Source: Apoda limacodes (taxonomy: Eukaryota > Arthropoda > Insecta > Lepidoptera > Limacodidae). From it: 64,000 nt of DNA. Location of the stretch: assembly GCA_946406115.1 (NCBI GenBank), contig OX291547.1, positions 17,303,001 to 17,367,000 on the forward strand, given 5' to 3'. Position numbers and translations under genes: made by a program. How positions within the stretch are numbered: the stretch's first letter is position 1; each line of letters begins with the position of its first letter. Below, in pieces: positions 1 to 11,600 of this stretch. Below the pieces are notes generated by a model. The model saw nothing but the letters and a program-made list of their open reading frames with translations, had not been told where the DNA came from and did no database searches.

Positions 1-571
1 TTTTAAGTTAGGTATCTAATAATATTCTTGAGTGCTAAGATTTACTTTCTTCTCTAAAGATGTTATGAATGATACGTGAAAAATAAATCGTTGTGTCAAA
101 AGTATTTCCCAATGAATTATAAATATTTGTTATAAGAAATTTATGTATTTAAATAAGTTAGCTTTAATTCACTCTTAAACTAAACGTACATAAATTAAAA
201 AATAAGAAATTAGAAGCAAATTAGATGAAGCATTTTAACTTCAGTCTATAAATATGTTGGTAGAAACTAAATATATTCTTGTTTTAACAAAATGTGTTTT
301 GAAAAAAATTTAACAATATTTATTCTTAGTTTTACAATATCCTCTTCACTTAATGATTTATGTTTTGTTTTTCAAAGAATTTAAATTTTCTTAACAGAGT
401 ATCATACATAATTTACTTAGAACAAAAGAAAAAAACAAATATATATTATTTTATTTTCAGCAAAACCAATGGCATTCACACAAGTGTATATTATCAAGCT
501 AAATTAATATTTACTTGGAATCCCTAACAATATTTATTGTCTTGGTTCTACAAATCTTTTTTTTCGTGTAG

Positions 572-782
572 GTGGCGCTGCTGTCGGTATGGCAACTACT
601 TAACGGCTTGACCGATTGGGTTGAAATTTTGTATGTGTATTTCCATGGTTACACAGACACGAATGTATTATGCCATTAAAAGAAAAATTTGATTGTTTTT
701 TTTTTCTATAATAGAGGAGTTGCCGCAAGAACCTACGCCGATAACGAAATTTAGGGCGGGCGAAGCCGCTGGCAAAAGCTGG
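572..782 (+). mobile_element. Helitron-like non-autonomous remnant
   Basis: The right part has the lepidopteran Helitron 3' pattern: the phrase 'cgccgataacgaaattt', then 'gggcgggcgaagccgc', then 'gcaaaagctgg' followed by T. The terminal CTAG has become CTGG. The left end is not clear, so the start is approximate. Confidence 0.55.
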
Positions 783-1012
783 TTTTAATAATAAGTGAAA
801 ATAATTTCTTCGAGCTTAATTAAACTAAAGAACTGATAAATAAACAAGTCCTTCTAATGTTAAGAAGTGTTTTTGATACCTATACTTTCTTTTTGAAAAG
901 TAATTTTTTTGAGACCACATACATATAGGAACTTAAACCACTCCTAGTATTCGGTAAAAGTCTCGAGAAATTTATCGAACGAGAGTGGAACGTTAACTCC
1001 TATACACTGGGA

Positions 1013-1178
1013 CGAGAGCGACAACCCAAGCCGAGGCTTCCCCCGCGGGAAGCCCTTGAGCGTTGGGCGCTATATGGGCTGAGGCTCCTTCAGAGTCTCG
1101 CCCCAAAAGTCCGGTGACGCAGTAATGGCTACAACAGCCAACTGCATAGTCAACTCAGAAAAAAAAAAAAAAAAAAAA
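1013..1178 (+). mobile_element. Short A-tailed retroposon with 11-bp target duplication
   Basis: About 145 bp of GC-richer sequence begins 'cgagagcgacaacccaag' and ends in about 20 A. It is flanked on both sides by 'atacactggga' (1002-1012 and 1179-1189), an exact target-site duplication. A near-identical copy sits at 53386-53555, inside a LINE. I find no pol III A/B boxes and no coding, so it is either a SINE of unknown origin or a 5'-truncated LINE tail. Confidence 0.8.
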
Positions 1179-1999
1179 ATACACTGGGATGCATTTGGAG
1201 AACACTTTACCACATAGGCCCAACGTCATTTTTAAGTATGTAGTTTCGGGAAATGATACATGATAGCTCCAGGAAACTCGTGGAGGAACCCGTTGATCAC
1301 GTCCGTCAGTGGGTAGGAATTCAGCTTTTACAAGACTTTATGTAATTGTTTTCTATGTGGTTATAGAATTGAAAATGTTTGTCACGAACAGATGCTGGAC
1401 TAAAGAAAAATACAAGTAACAGTTGAAATTTGCTTTTAATATTGATATGTTATATTAAGATATTCTATGTCTAGAAGACAAAGATGTCTGCAGAACTTTA
1501 GGAGAAAAGTATGGTTGTGTAATACATATAAGTTTAGGAGATGATACTTATGAGATGATCTTGAAAATTGATCAATGGTTTGAAAACACATAGTTTAGAA
1601 AATAGGGGGCGTAGTATAGATACGACGGATTGCTGGTGACAAATTTAACATCATTCTGTGTCAAAGGTCTCAGGGAGGCGAGTTAGGATGGCCTGAGATT
1701 TAGGGTCGTTGGGAACAATAGGTATTCTTTTTCGGGAACTTCCTTTTAGAAGGTCGTGTTAGGTATTTATCCTACGTTGAAAGTTATGACTATTACTTAA
1801 TCTTATGGTATTTTTTATTGTATATTGTAAATATAAATATATTATTTATGACATTAAAAACAATTATACATAATAACGCATAACACATGTCTCATCTATT
1901 ATATTTATAAAAGTGGTAGTGATTATTAGGTAGGAAGTGTAAAAATAAAAGTAAAGTAATAAAGACTGTCAAATTAGATTGCAACCTTACCTTGAGTTC

Positions 2000-2228
2000 T
2001 CTCGGAACTCAGGTAATCTCTTGAGATTGTTGAAGGGACGAAAAAGGACATAGGCTTCTTTTATTCCGGGAAATTCAAAAGTTCCCACAGGAATAACTAT
2101 AACCGCATTCGACGTGGACGAACTATAGCTACAACTCTTGATATGTACGCTTTTTAAGAAAACAAAACTAGTAAAAATCCCACGCCAATAACCGAAATTA
2201 GTGCAGGCAGAGCCGCGGAAAAAACTAG
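2000..2228 (+). mobile_element. Helitron-like non-autonomous remnant
   Basis: Contains 'aaaggacataggcttctttt' and the 3' pattern 'ccaataaccgaaatt', then 'cagagccgcgg' and CTAG at 2225-2228 followed by T. The same phrases occur in the complete copy at 10067-10275. The left end is degenerate and approximate. Confidence 0.5.
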
Positions 2229-2547
2229 TATAAAGATAAATTAACTACTATTTACTATAGGTTGTTTAACTGCAAGAAAATTTCAATGTCTAAGATTTCA
2301 AATAACCGTAGACGATATAGACTAAATTTTTTCTTTCCGTCTATAAGGTAATGGATTTTACGCAAGTAAAATGTATGCAAATACTGGGTCTCAAGACGGA
2401 AGACCTAGTTGCATACATTTTTCTCTCGAATTTCTGGGACTCTCTCGCTCCAAGCTAGAGAAATAGAACTCAATGAGTGTGCCTATTAACATTATTGTTT
2501 CTTGTGGTTGAAATGAAAGTAATAAAGAAAGAGTAAAATGTGTTTAC

Positions 2548-2670
2548 CGAAGTAGCACGAAGGTGGCACTCCTCACCCACATAGCCTCGAGGACACTCAC
2601 ACCCATAGTTATTGCCGCGGTCGACACAGTAACGGTGCGGGGGACACGGGTTTGGAGAACACAAGTCCAC
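2548..2670 (-). CDS. DNER: DNER-like coding exon 8: EGF module 6
   Basis: Residues 514-554. The acceptor is 'cctgtctctag' before GTGGACTTG and the donor is TCG/gtaaac; both ends are phase 0. It encodes a whole EGF module with cysteines at 517, 522, 528, 537, 539 and 548 and the GYVGEEC turn. The next exon is outside the window. The open frame continues into the intron to about 2470, but the donor and the loss of EGF pattern mark the real end. Confidence 0.85.
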
Positions 2671-5600
2671 CTAGAGACAGGACCATATAAAGAAATTATA
2701 TTATTATTGGAATTATTTTGAGTTTTGAGTCTCATATTTTCATTACAAAATATTTTGACAACTCTATTCACTAGAAATCTCACGCTTCTAACGTGGCTTC
2801 TAACAGTAAGAACGTATTGAGGCTGGTAACAATTCGTTTACTATGGTAAGTTGTTACTATACCTATACGCATCAGTTTTAAGTCTGTAAACCACCATTAG
2901 TGCTTTGGTCAAGTTAGACGAGTTCATATACTTACGTACAAGATTTTAGAATGTCTGTTCGACTTTTCAGTTAAAAAAATTAAAATTACTATAAGGACTC
3001 TACTCCGTTTAAAAGTTATTCATTGCGTGCGTTTACGTATCACACCATGGAGCTGATAGGGAACAGTCTTGAGAGATCTGAACACTAAAATTCGAAATAA
3101 AATGAATGCATGTACTTTCACAAGTCTCGAGAGGCTACCTTAGTCATGTAGTATAATAAATGGTGGTTTGTTTTTTATTTATCTATAGATTTCGTTAAAA
3201 ATTATTCTTTATTATCTTTATAATGAAGCTATGGTGTCTCTCAAACAACTTGCCTTGCTTACATACAGTGTTATGCAGTACATACCTTGAGCTGGCATGT
3301 GTTCCCGGTGTATCCACGTCCGCAAGCACACTGGAATCCAGCGATGCGGTCGGTGCAGGTACCACCGTTGCCACACGGCGACGACTCACATTCGTTGTAC
3401 TCCACCTCGCACTGCTCTCCAGTGTACCCTGCAAAACCACAATACCACTACTAAACTAAACAGTGTTCCAAAACCGAAAATGTTTTTTCGGCAGAACTAA
3501 AGTAGCTTCAAAACGGCCAATTAAATAATTGAACTGGCAATTGATTTCTTTATAGTGCCTGATATGTTTTCTGTATCTATTTTTTTTTCCATGTAAAAAT
3601 GGTAAAGTCAACTTGTGTAATTCTCACCAAAGTTTTTAACGCAATCGGGCGATGGCATTGACAAACGCGGGATAGACGATCCCCGTCCTATACCATACCA
3701 ATTTATGCACATTCTTTTTAATAACTGGTCGAGGCAACGCCACCTATCGGATCCAAATTTTGCAATTAACTTCTTCGACACTAAAACAACATAATATTGC
3801 AAATATCAATTATTACTACAACGATTTTATAATTATTGGACGTTCGAAATGATCGTTGTAACAAATTAAGAGTTTTTCGTATAGTTTAACTGCAGCTTAT
3901 GTGTTTTCAGTGTGAATTGAGCGTGGATAGCCGGGATGGAGGGATGAGGACGGTGCCGGGGGAGAGTTCGTAAAGGTGACAGTAAATAGATTGGAGATAT
4001 AGGCTGTAGGTTCTACAGCTCTACACAACACTTATCACTGTCATATGGCATTGTTTATTTTTGTTAAAAATATTTTAAATATATTATCATTTTGATCAAT
4101 ATTAATCTCAACTCAAGAAAATAACACATGAATCTATTAATCAATAAGCGCCATGTAACGAAAGCGTGTCGCACCACTTTTAAGGCTGCGCCCTACTTGA
4201 ATGTACAGTTTTCTGCTTTTATTAAAATCGATACCACTGTCCTGTTGTTTCAGACTGAAAAAAAATAACATGGCTTTCTACATTCTTTGACTAGCAAATT
4301 ACTGTATTTGTTTTAAGATATCTGTTAAAACATCGCTTAAAAAAAATAACGGTCGAACCTCTCGTTTTTGTATTTTTAATTCATAACTCCTTATCAACTA
4401 GTAGTGGGAACATAATTTATTTCCTGAAATGCTAAGTAACTATGAAGTTAAATAATTACTGTAATAGAATTTTTATATCTTATGTGATATAACTGTAAAT
4501 AATTATTTTCCACTTTTTACGCTAAGATGTACGAATATATTTTTGCCACTGAAAAATGAGCTCTATTTGAAATAAGCATTATCGATTTCAGTTTAACACC
4601 CATAAAGCAAATGTATATGCGCGTTAGGTAAGGTTCACTCGGTGGCTCGGGTTTTAATGTCGTGAGTACATACATACTTTATTAACGAGTTGCTTAAAAA
4701 AAAATGTACAGAAGTATTAAAAAATATTTTAGCACTATTCGCCATTGTACTATAGTTTCCAAAACTATTTTTTTGAGTCATTATGAGTACAGTGTGTCAT
4801 AATTAGAGAACTGGTTATGTGGCTATTTATTAAAAAGATATTTTTATTAACACAAAATTGTCAAAAATATTATTCAGAAACTTAGCTAAAACGACTTACG
4901 AAAAAGAAATTTTTACAAAAAAAATTAAAACCGAATTTAAATCTTAACAAACTTAAACTAAAAAGTTGGTTTTTTTTTATTAGTTCAAAGGAGAAAAACA
5001 TTAAATAACAAAACACAAAATAACTAATATTTAAGTAGTATCAACATGTATCTAATCTGTTGTTTTTGGAGTCGGTGCCAGCGGCAGAAAGTTTATAAAG
5101 GCTACTTATAATAATTTTGATTAAGGTATATAGTTCTCATAAAAATAGTTATCTGTTAAAGTACTAAAGAGATTTTTTTTTTTTTTGCCTAAGCAAGCTA
5201 GCACTGACTCCTAAGAAAGATTTTTTTTTGAGTTGTACTAACCATTGTATAATTTAAAAAAGGATAGTAGATATTGCATCGATAGTAGATTTCAGCAGTC
5301 CGCGGAGCCACTATTTTACCACTAGGGCTCAGTACATTTGCCTCTTCAACAAGGGCCGCAAACCCTCACCACACCTTCATCTCATAGTTTTTAGAGAGTC
5401 ACTTTGACTATGTTTGCATGACCGCACGAATTTACTAAATCGACATCCACTTTCTGCAGTGCTTTGGTCAAGTTAGTTGTGTATGAAAATACTTCCCCAA
5501 AAAAAAAGTGATTATAAATTTATTTAAATAACTAACAAACATTAACATAATTAAGTAACAAAACTAAAATTATCTTAACTAAAAACCTAAAAATAAATAA

Positions 5601-8600
5601 ATAAAAAACATAATTTAAATTTAAAAAACCCCAGACTAATAAAAAGAATATTTCATCTAAAGTAAACCCCTGTGGTACAGTACCATTGACACTGGCGGCA
5701 TTACCTCTCTGCACAGCCAAATCTAGCCTTTGAGAGAGGTAGCATCCAGCTCTTAAATCACCCGACGCAAGAACAAGTCTTTTAGATAAGTCCTTAACAA
5801 AAGACTTTGTATCCGATGACCAAGGGTCAAGTGTCTCAAATGCAAGTACCGCAAATTCATAACGATTAATTAAAGATTATAAATTGACTGTGTAATTGAG
5901 TGTCAAAAGTGTCAAGAAAGATAAGGGTCATCGAATTCTAAAGGGGTACGGTTCGCATAAGGTTCGGATTAGTAACGGAACTATCTTATGCCTTTAAACG
6001 AGCAATTCCTGTATGTATGTATATATATGTGTATGTAATCTGAATCTCAGAAACGGGTCCAACGATTCTCATGAAATTTAGTATGCATGGTTTCGGAGGC
6101 GGTAAATCGATCTAGCTAGGTTTCATTTTTAGAAAACGTCGTTTTATCCGTGTTTTTAGGCAATTATTAACTGAAAAATATGACCCTTCTGACATCTATT
6201 GGCGAGTAGTAATACTTTTATTTTTACCGACACAGCAACACTAAAGCTACTTGACAATAGATGGCGTTGTACAAAAAATTAAAGCGTCGTTTTTTTTTCT
6301 TTTACGTCGGATAGTCAAAATTTTCAATGGCGAAATGGATGAAAAGTCAGAAATTGTAATCCATTTGTTACGGTGACTTCTCACGCACCAAGTCACGCCA
6401 GCTCACGCCAAGGCGCTGTTGAAGTTCGGCCGGCGACTGTGCCAGCAAAGGTTACACTATACGGGCTCGACGAATACACCTTGTGTCGGTAACCACAAAG
6501 ACGCGGCGTGTGTGAGTCTGTGGCACAATCACGCCTTCACAAATCGGAGCGGCCTATATAACTTTGCACGTAGTGAAATGCAAAACTATAATTCAAAAGT
6601 ATATAATTTTGTTCCCTTTATTCACAGTGGTGCCTCTGCCAAGCAGAAACTTTCGGGAAGCGTATATTAGAAATAAGGTCGTCTAAAATCATACAATTTC
6701 AGACATTATCTTATCTAACTCTGGTTTCTTTGGGCCGATCCGTATCAAATTAAAATAAGACCAATCCGTTGGTTAACCAATTCATATATGTAATTATTGT
6801 TACACTCTGTTCTTAATCCGCAAAGATATCGCGTAACACACATACAAAAAAAATAACATACATCATCATTTTTTTTTTAAAGTCGTTTAAAAATCACTTT
6901 ATTCAGCCAAATACCATCCAACTGTGTCTGGAACCAAATCGTTTGCGTCCTTTTCAGAAAAGAATGTTATATATTGTTGGTTATGTGGTTATTTATTAAA
7001 AGTTTTTTTTTTATAAACACACAAAATGTAAAAAAGCTATATCCACCAAAAACTTAAAATACCTACAGAAATATGCTAAAGTATATTTTAGTCAAACTCA
7101 CGCTCAGTTCCCCGTTTTCCCAATAACCTTTCTGACATTGAAGCAAATTCATACCCGTACGAGGGTTGGAATTGGACTGTTTTGCATTTATCCTTCAAAT
7201 ATTTCTGAACGGCCGGAAAAACACACTTATCTCAATTCCGCCTCTTAAATGTTGAAAAGATCCTCGCAGTTTTGAATAAAACATTTCTAAAATTCGTAAC
7301 CATCAAAATGGTCCGGATATTAAGTTGGTAAACTGATGTTTGTATAAATATAAAGTAAAATTATTTATTTACCCGAGGCGAAGATAGAAATGGTAAAATG
7401 AATAGCATAAACTCCTAATTTCACACTTTATCAAAGTTAACCATTTTATCATCCTTTTTAGGAGCCGGAGAACGGACAATTTAATTAGGACAACCTATTA
7501 TATTGTCAGCTACGTTAGACTTTAAACGAAATAAGTAACTATGTGCTTGCTAACCACATGTAAACCTTTACGGTCCTTGGTCAATATATAACCAAATAAT
7601 ACAAATTAGTTCGGTAGCTAGTACCGCACGAGCAACTCTTCTCTTGAGAATATTTTTATAAAAAAACATTTTTTTTGCGATAAAAAACAAACCGCTGGAC
7701 CGATTTTGCTTAAACTCTTTTATGATCTAAGTTATAAAGTGGGGTATTGATTGATATAGTCACGAGTCAAATTGGTCTATTAAACACACACTCACACACG
7801 CACACACAGACAACACTTTAAAACTGATGGCAAGCAATATAGTCCTAGGTGTACGCAAAAATCCGTCCGTCCAGTGGTTGAAGCGTGAAGAAGTAACAAA
7901 CATACACACTCACACAGTCACACACTCACAAACTTTTGCCTTTATAATATTAATGGGATGGTTGATGGTAAGGAACCCTTCGTGTGCGAGTCCAACTTGC
8001 ACTTGGCCGATTTTGTACATTAATATTACGTCATTTAGACGTTTGTATCAATTAAATCTTAGGAATTTCTCTATTTATATGAGCTAAAACCATGTTAAAT
8101 CAAAACGAAGAGAGCACGAAAGTGTTCGTATTTACTATGAGCACCAACCTAAACATGTCAAAACACGTATCGTAGCGTGGGAGAGGCGAATATTCGGCCA
8201 GGAACCTCGCAGAATATTCGGTATTCGGCGTGTGGTCGAATATGCTCTATTAGTTTTAAGTAGGTAGGTATATATGCGTGATTCACTCTTTGTCATTAAA
8301 CTTATAACTTTATTAGCGTTTGTTGTTCCTTTTGTTTAAACGTGAAATTGTGTTAGCCGAGTAAATTAGTAATAAATTATAGCCTCTAAAAAGAACTCGC
8401 CTATAGTACGGAAGTTGATTATATATTTATTACAAAAAAAAATAATATTATAAAAAAAACTGTTTTATTGTACTACGAAAAATCTTAAGTATGCGGCCGA
8501 ATAGTACCTAGATATTCGGTATTAGGCAGGAACGGATAAAAGTAGCCGAATAGGCTGAGTACCGAATAGTAGACGAATATTCGTTGCAAGCCTACTAAAT

Positions 8601-11600
8601 ATCAGATTCGATAGCATTAAATACAATAAATGATAACGGCCACCAATCGTGTTTTTAATCAAAATTAATGTTGGTTAGTTATTACCGGCTGCCAAAAAGG
8701 ACTGATTTCAGTCAGGTTTTGGTTTTGTTAGTAATTTACTTTAACACGAAAACGCTGTGAAAAGTAAGTAATTTACTTTAACTCGAAAACGCCGTGGAAA
8801 GTACAAATTACGTTCGTTAAAAGAACACAAAATACTCCTTGTACATTTAGTTAGTAACATATATTACACAATGTTTTATTAAAAGCCTGTTTTAATTCTT
8901 TTCCCTGCTTTTTTGAGTAAAACCTTATACAAATCTTAGCCGTGAGGCAATTGCAGGATTCTTACCAGGACGGCGTTATTTTCGGTACGGCCTTCAAACT
9001 CTACTCATCCAGCAAAGGCTTTTCACGGCCTCGACAGTAATGTACTATTTATGTATCAAATTTTTTTTTATTCTTCAACCAAACTTTGCAATATAATTCT
9101 ATAAAATATATGTTATTTTCTTTGCTTCTCTTGAATATTTTTTACATTCTTTTTACCAGTGGAACTTACAAGAAAAATCAAATCTATGAGAAACTGAAAT
9201 CCTGTATTTTATACTTGTAGACATAGGTCCTGAGTGGCAAAACAAGGCCATGCGGGCATGAAGAGTCAGTGGACTGGGCAACATTCCAACTGCGCTTCCA
9301 ATAAATCTACCAAACAATACTTGTTCGTCCAAAATTCGTAAACACGATTAAACGTTATTAAATTTGTGGAGACAAGCAAGTTATAGAATGCTACGAATTC
9401 AATGTTTAAAATTTCAATTTCTTCGGTAGCTTTTTTGAATTAGCTTATTTACTTTTCTCGAAAGTAGGTAAATGAGTAGATGGTAAACAACAAAACAACT
9501 TAGTTTCACATATTTTCAGACTTTAGGCTTTGTAAAACTTCAAAAGAGATTTTTTATTATTAAGGTGTCAAATTTAAGTGATTGTAATAAATAATCTTTA
9601 ACTTTACATGTACAACTTCAGCAAAACGAAATATTTTAATAAAACTAACTTTAGAATAGATGCTTCTTGTCTCAAGTCATTAAAAACCACCTGGTTGCGT
9701 GATAACCTTCTTTCTACATTCTAGCTATGCGTAGATAAATCATTTATAATAGTCATAAAAGTTCAATTAAATAGGAATGTATCTCACAATCGTTTTTAAC
9801 TATATATTTTTTTTGACTTGGGGCCAAAATTACATCAATTCAAATTACTAGACTTTCAAGAGTAAGATATTATTTATTTAGCGCGCGGCAAGAAACAAGA
9901 TATAAATACAAATAATAATAATAATAATAAAATTCTTTATTGCACTAATTTTGTACATAGCGAACTTAATGCCTTCAGGCATTTTCTACCAGTGAACCAT
10001 TGGTAATGTTGATATAAATAAGGAGTTGTGCAGTGTTTGTGTGTAAATGAATTTGTTACTCATACATCCATACTAATATTATAAATGCGAAAGTTACTCT
10101 TTCGTCTGTCTGTCTGTCTGTTTCCTCCTCACGCTTAAGCCCGAGATAGTTTGAGTCCCGGGAAAGGACATAGGCTACTTGAAAACGGCAAGCATGAGTC
10201 GTTTTTTTTCTATAATTGAGAAGTTTCCGTTGAAATCCTATATCGATAACCGAATTTAGAGCGAGCAAAAGCTAGTAATGTATATCATCAATAACTGTGG
10301 GTTCAATTTGTGGTCGCCATTCGAGAAACGTTCTTCCCACGCAACGACCAACTATATATCTTTATGAGGTTTCTATGTCACTTCAGCTGCAGAACACTTT
10401 GTAATGTATCGATCTCTTGGAGAAATGCCAAGCACAGCTCGTACATACCACGCTGTCGATTCTGAGCTTGTTTGTATAACAGGCTATAAACGACCATGTT
10501 TCAGTCCATCACTATACTGCCATTAGCCATCACTACTAGAGCAAACTGCTTGAAGACTCGTCTTTAGTGAATCATTAGTTTCGGATTATGAGGTATTTCG
10601 CAGCGTGCTGAATGTAGCCTAAAACTAATCTAAGTTGGATTCGTCGGTTGACCTCTTGGTCTTTAGTTTCATTCGAAAATATTGACAACTTTAAGAACAG
10701 TTACCTACTGCAAAATAGATTGCAATTTTCGTCTTTTTCTTGTCTAAACTTATTAAGGCCATTTTAAAATGTTAGATGCGCTGTTAGATTCTTCAGCATG
10801 TAATGGTGGCTATATCATCAGCGAATCAAAGGTGAATAAATCATTATTCGCCACTTATATTAACGCCGCCTTCGTCGTGCATATATCCTCTTTCACTCCA
10901 TAAACTAAAAAAAAATGTCAATGACGGGCTTGTAAATTTCGAGGAGATAGCATCTTTCTGTCTTCACATTTTTGCAATTAGATCGATGTCATGTTCGGGT
11001 CCTATGAACATTCATTGTGAACATTTACTATTTACCTAGAAAAAAAATACTATAATTTCATTTCTAAAAGCGTTTTAATAACGGAGAGTTATTTGTTTAG
11101 AATGTTTGTGATTTAGGCATACATCATAACAACGAACCACATTGCACATAAAAAAAATCTTTTGTGAAAAACTCAACACCCTTGTTAGTCAGTCAATAGT
11201 CGGGTATCGCTGTCACACAGGTAAATAGGTACTGTATAGGTTAAAGATTTTAGTTGTAGATGTATGTGCCACTCCATTATATGATGAGATGGGATGAGAT
11301 CCTTTTACCTGGTTGACAGAAGCAGCGGTAGTGTCGTCCGTCGACGTCGTTGTCGTCATGTTCAACGCAGATGCCGTGCTGGCAAGGTCCAGACGCACAC
11401 GCACCCCCAGCAGCAGGGAGCTCGCAGCGCGCACCGCCCCACCCAGCAGCACATGCGCATCGGAAACCCGCAGACCCATTGCTTGCCTGGCTCATGCATG
11501 AACCTCCGTTGAGACAGGGTGACGACTGTGACGAGTAGCAAGGATCCTTTTCACACTTCCGACCTGTAAAACCTAACAACAAAACAGAAATATTTTAAGA

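Larger units (their letters stand above)
1..2547 (-). other. Intron downstream of coding exon 8 (incomplete)
   Basis: AT-rich sequence after the exon-8 donor. I see no further EGF or membrane exon with good splice sites here, so the gene's next exon is beyond the window. It contains two Helitron-like 3' ends and a short retroposon, listed separately. The rest shows nothing I can name. Confidence 0.6.
3429..11308 (-). other. Intron between coding exons 6 and 7 (7.9 kb)
   Basis: AT-rich intron holding the repeats listed separately between 4220 and 10275, and a short CA run near 7786-7811. A GC-rich patch at about 6360-6560 is unexplained. The remaining sequence shows no coding or RNA gene. Confidence 0.75.

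Noticed and set aside
1..2547. Membrane-spanning exon of the DNER-like gene
   Set aside because: No hydrophobic segment with acceptor and donor on the minus strand was found, so the missing part is assigned to sequence beyond the window.
11294..11538. Three plus-strand frames opposite exon 6
   Set aside because: GC-rich coding DNA on the minus strand creates open complementary frames. The minus strand has the EGF cysteine pattern and splice sites.
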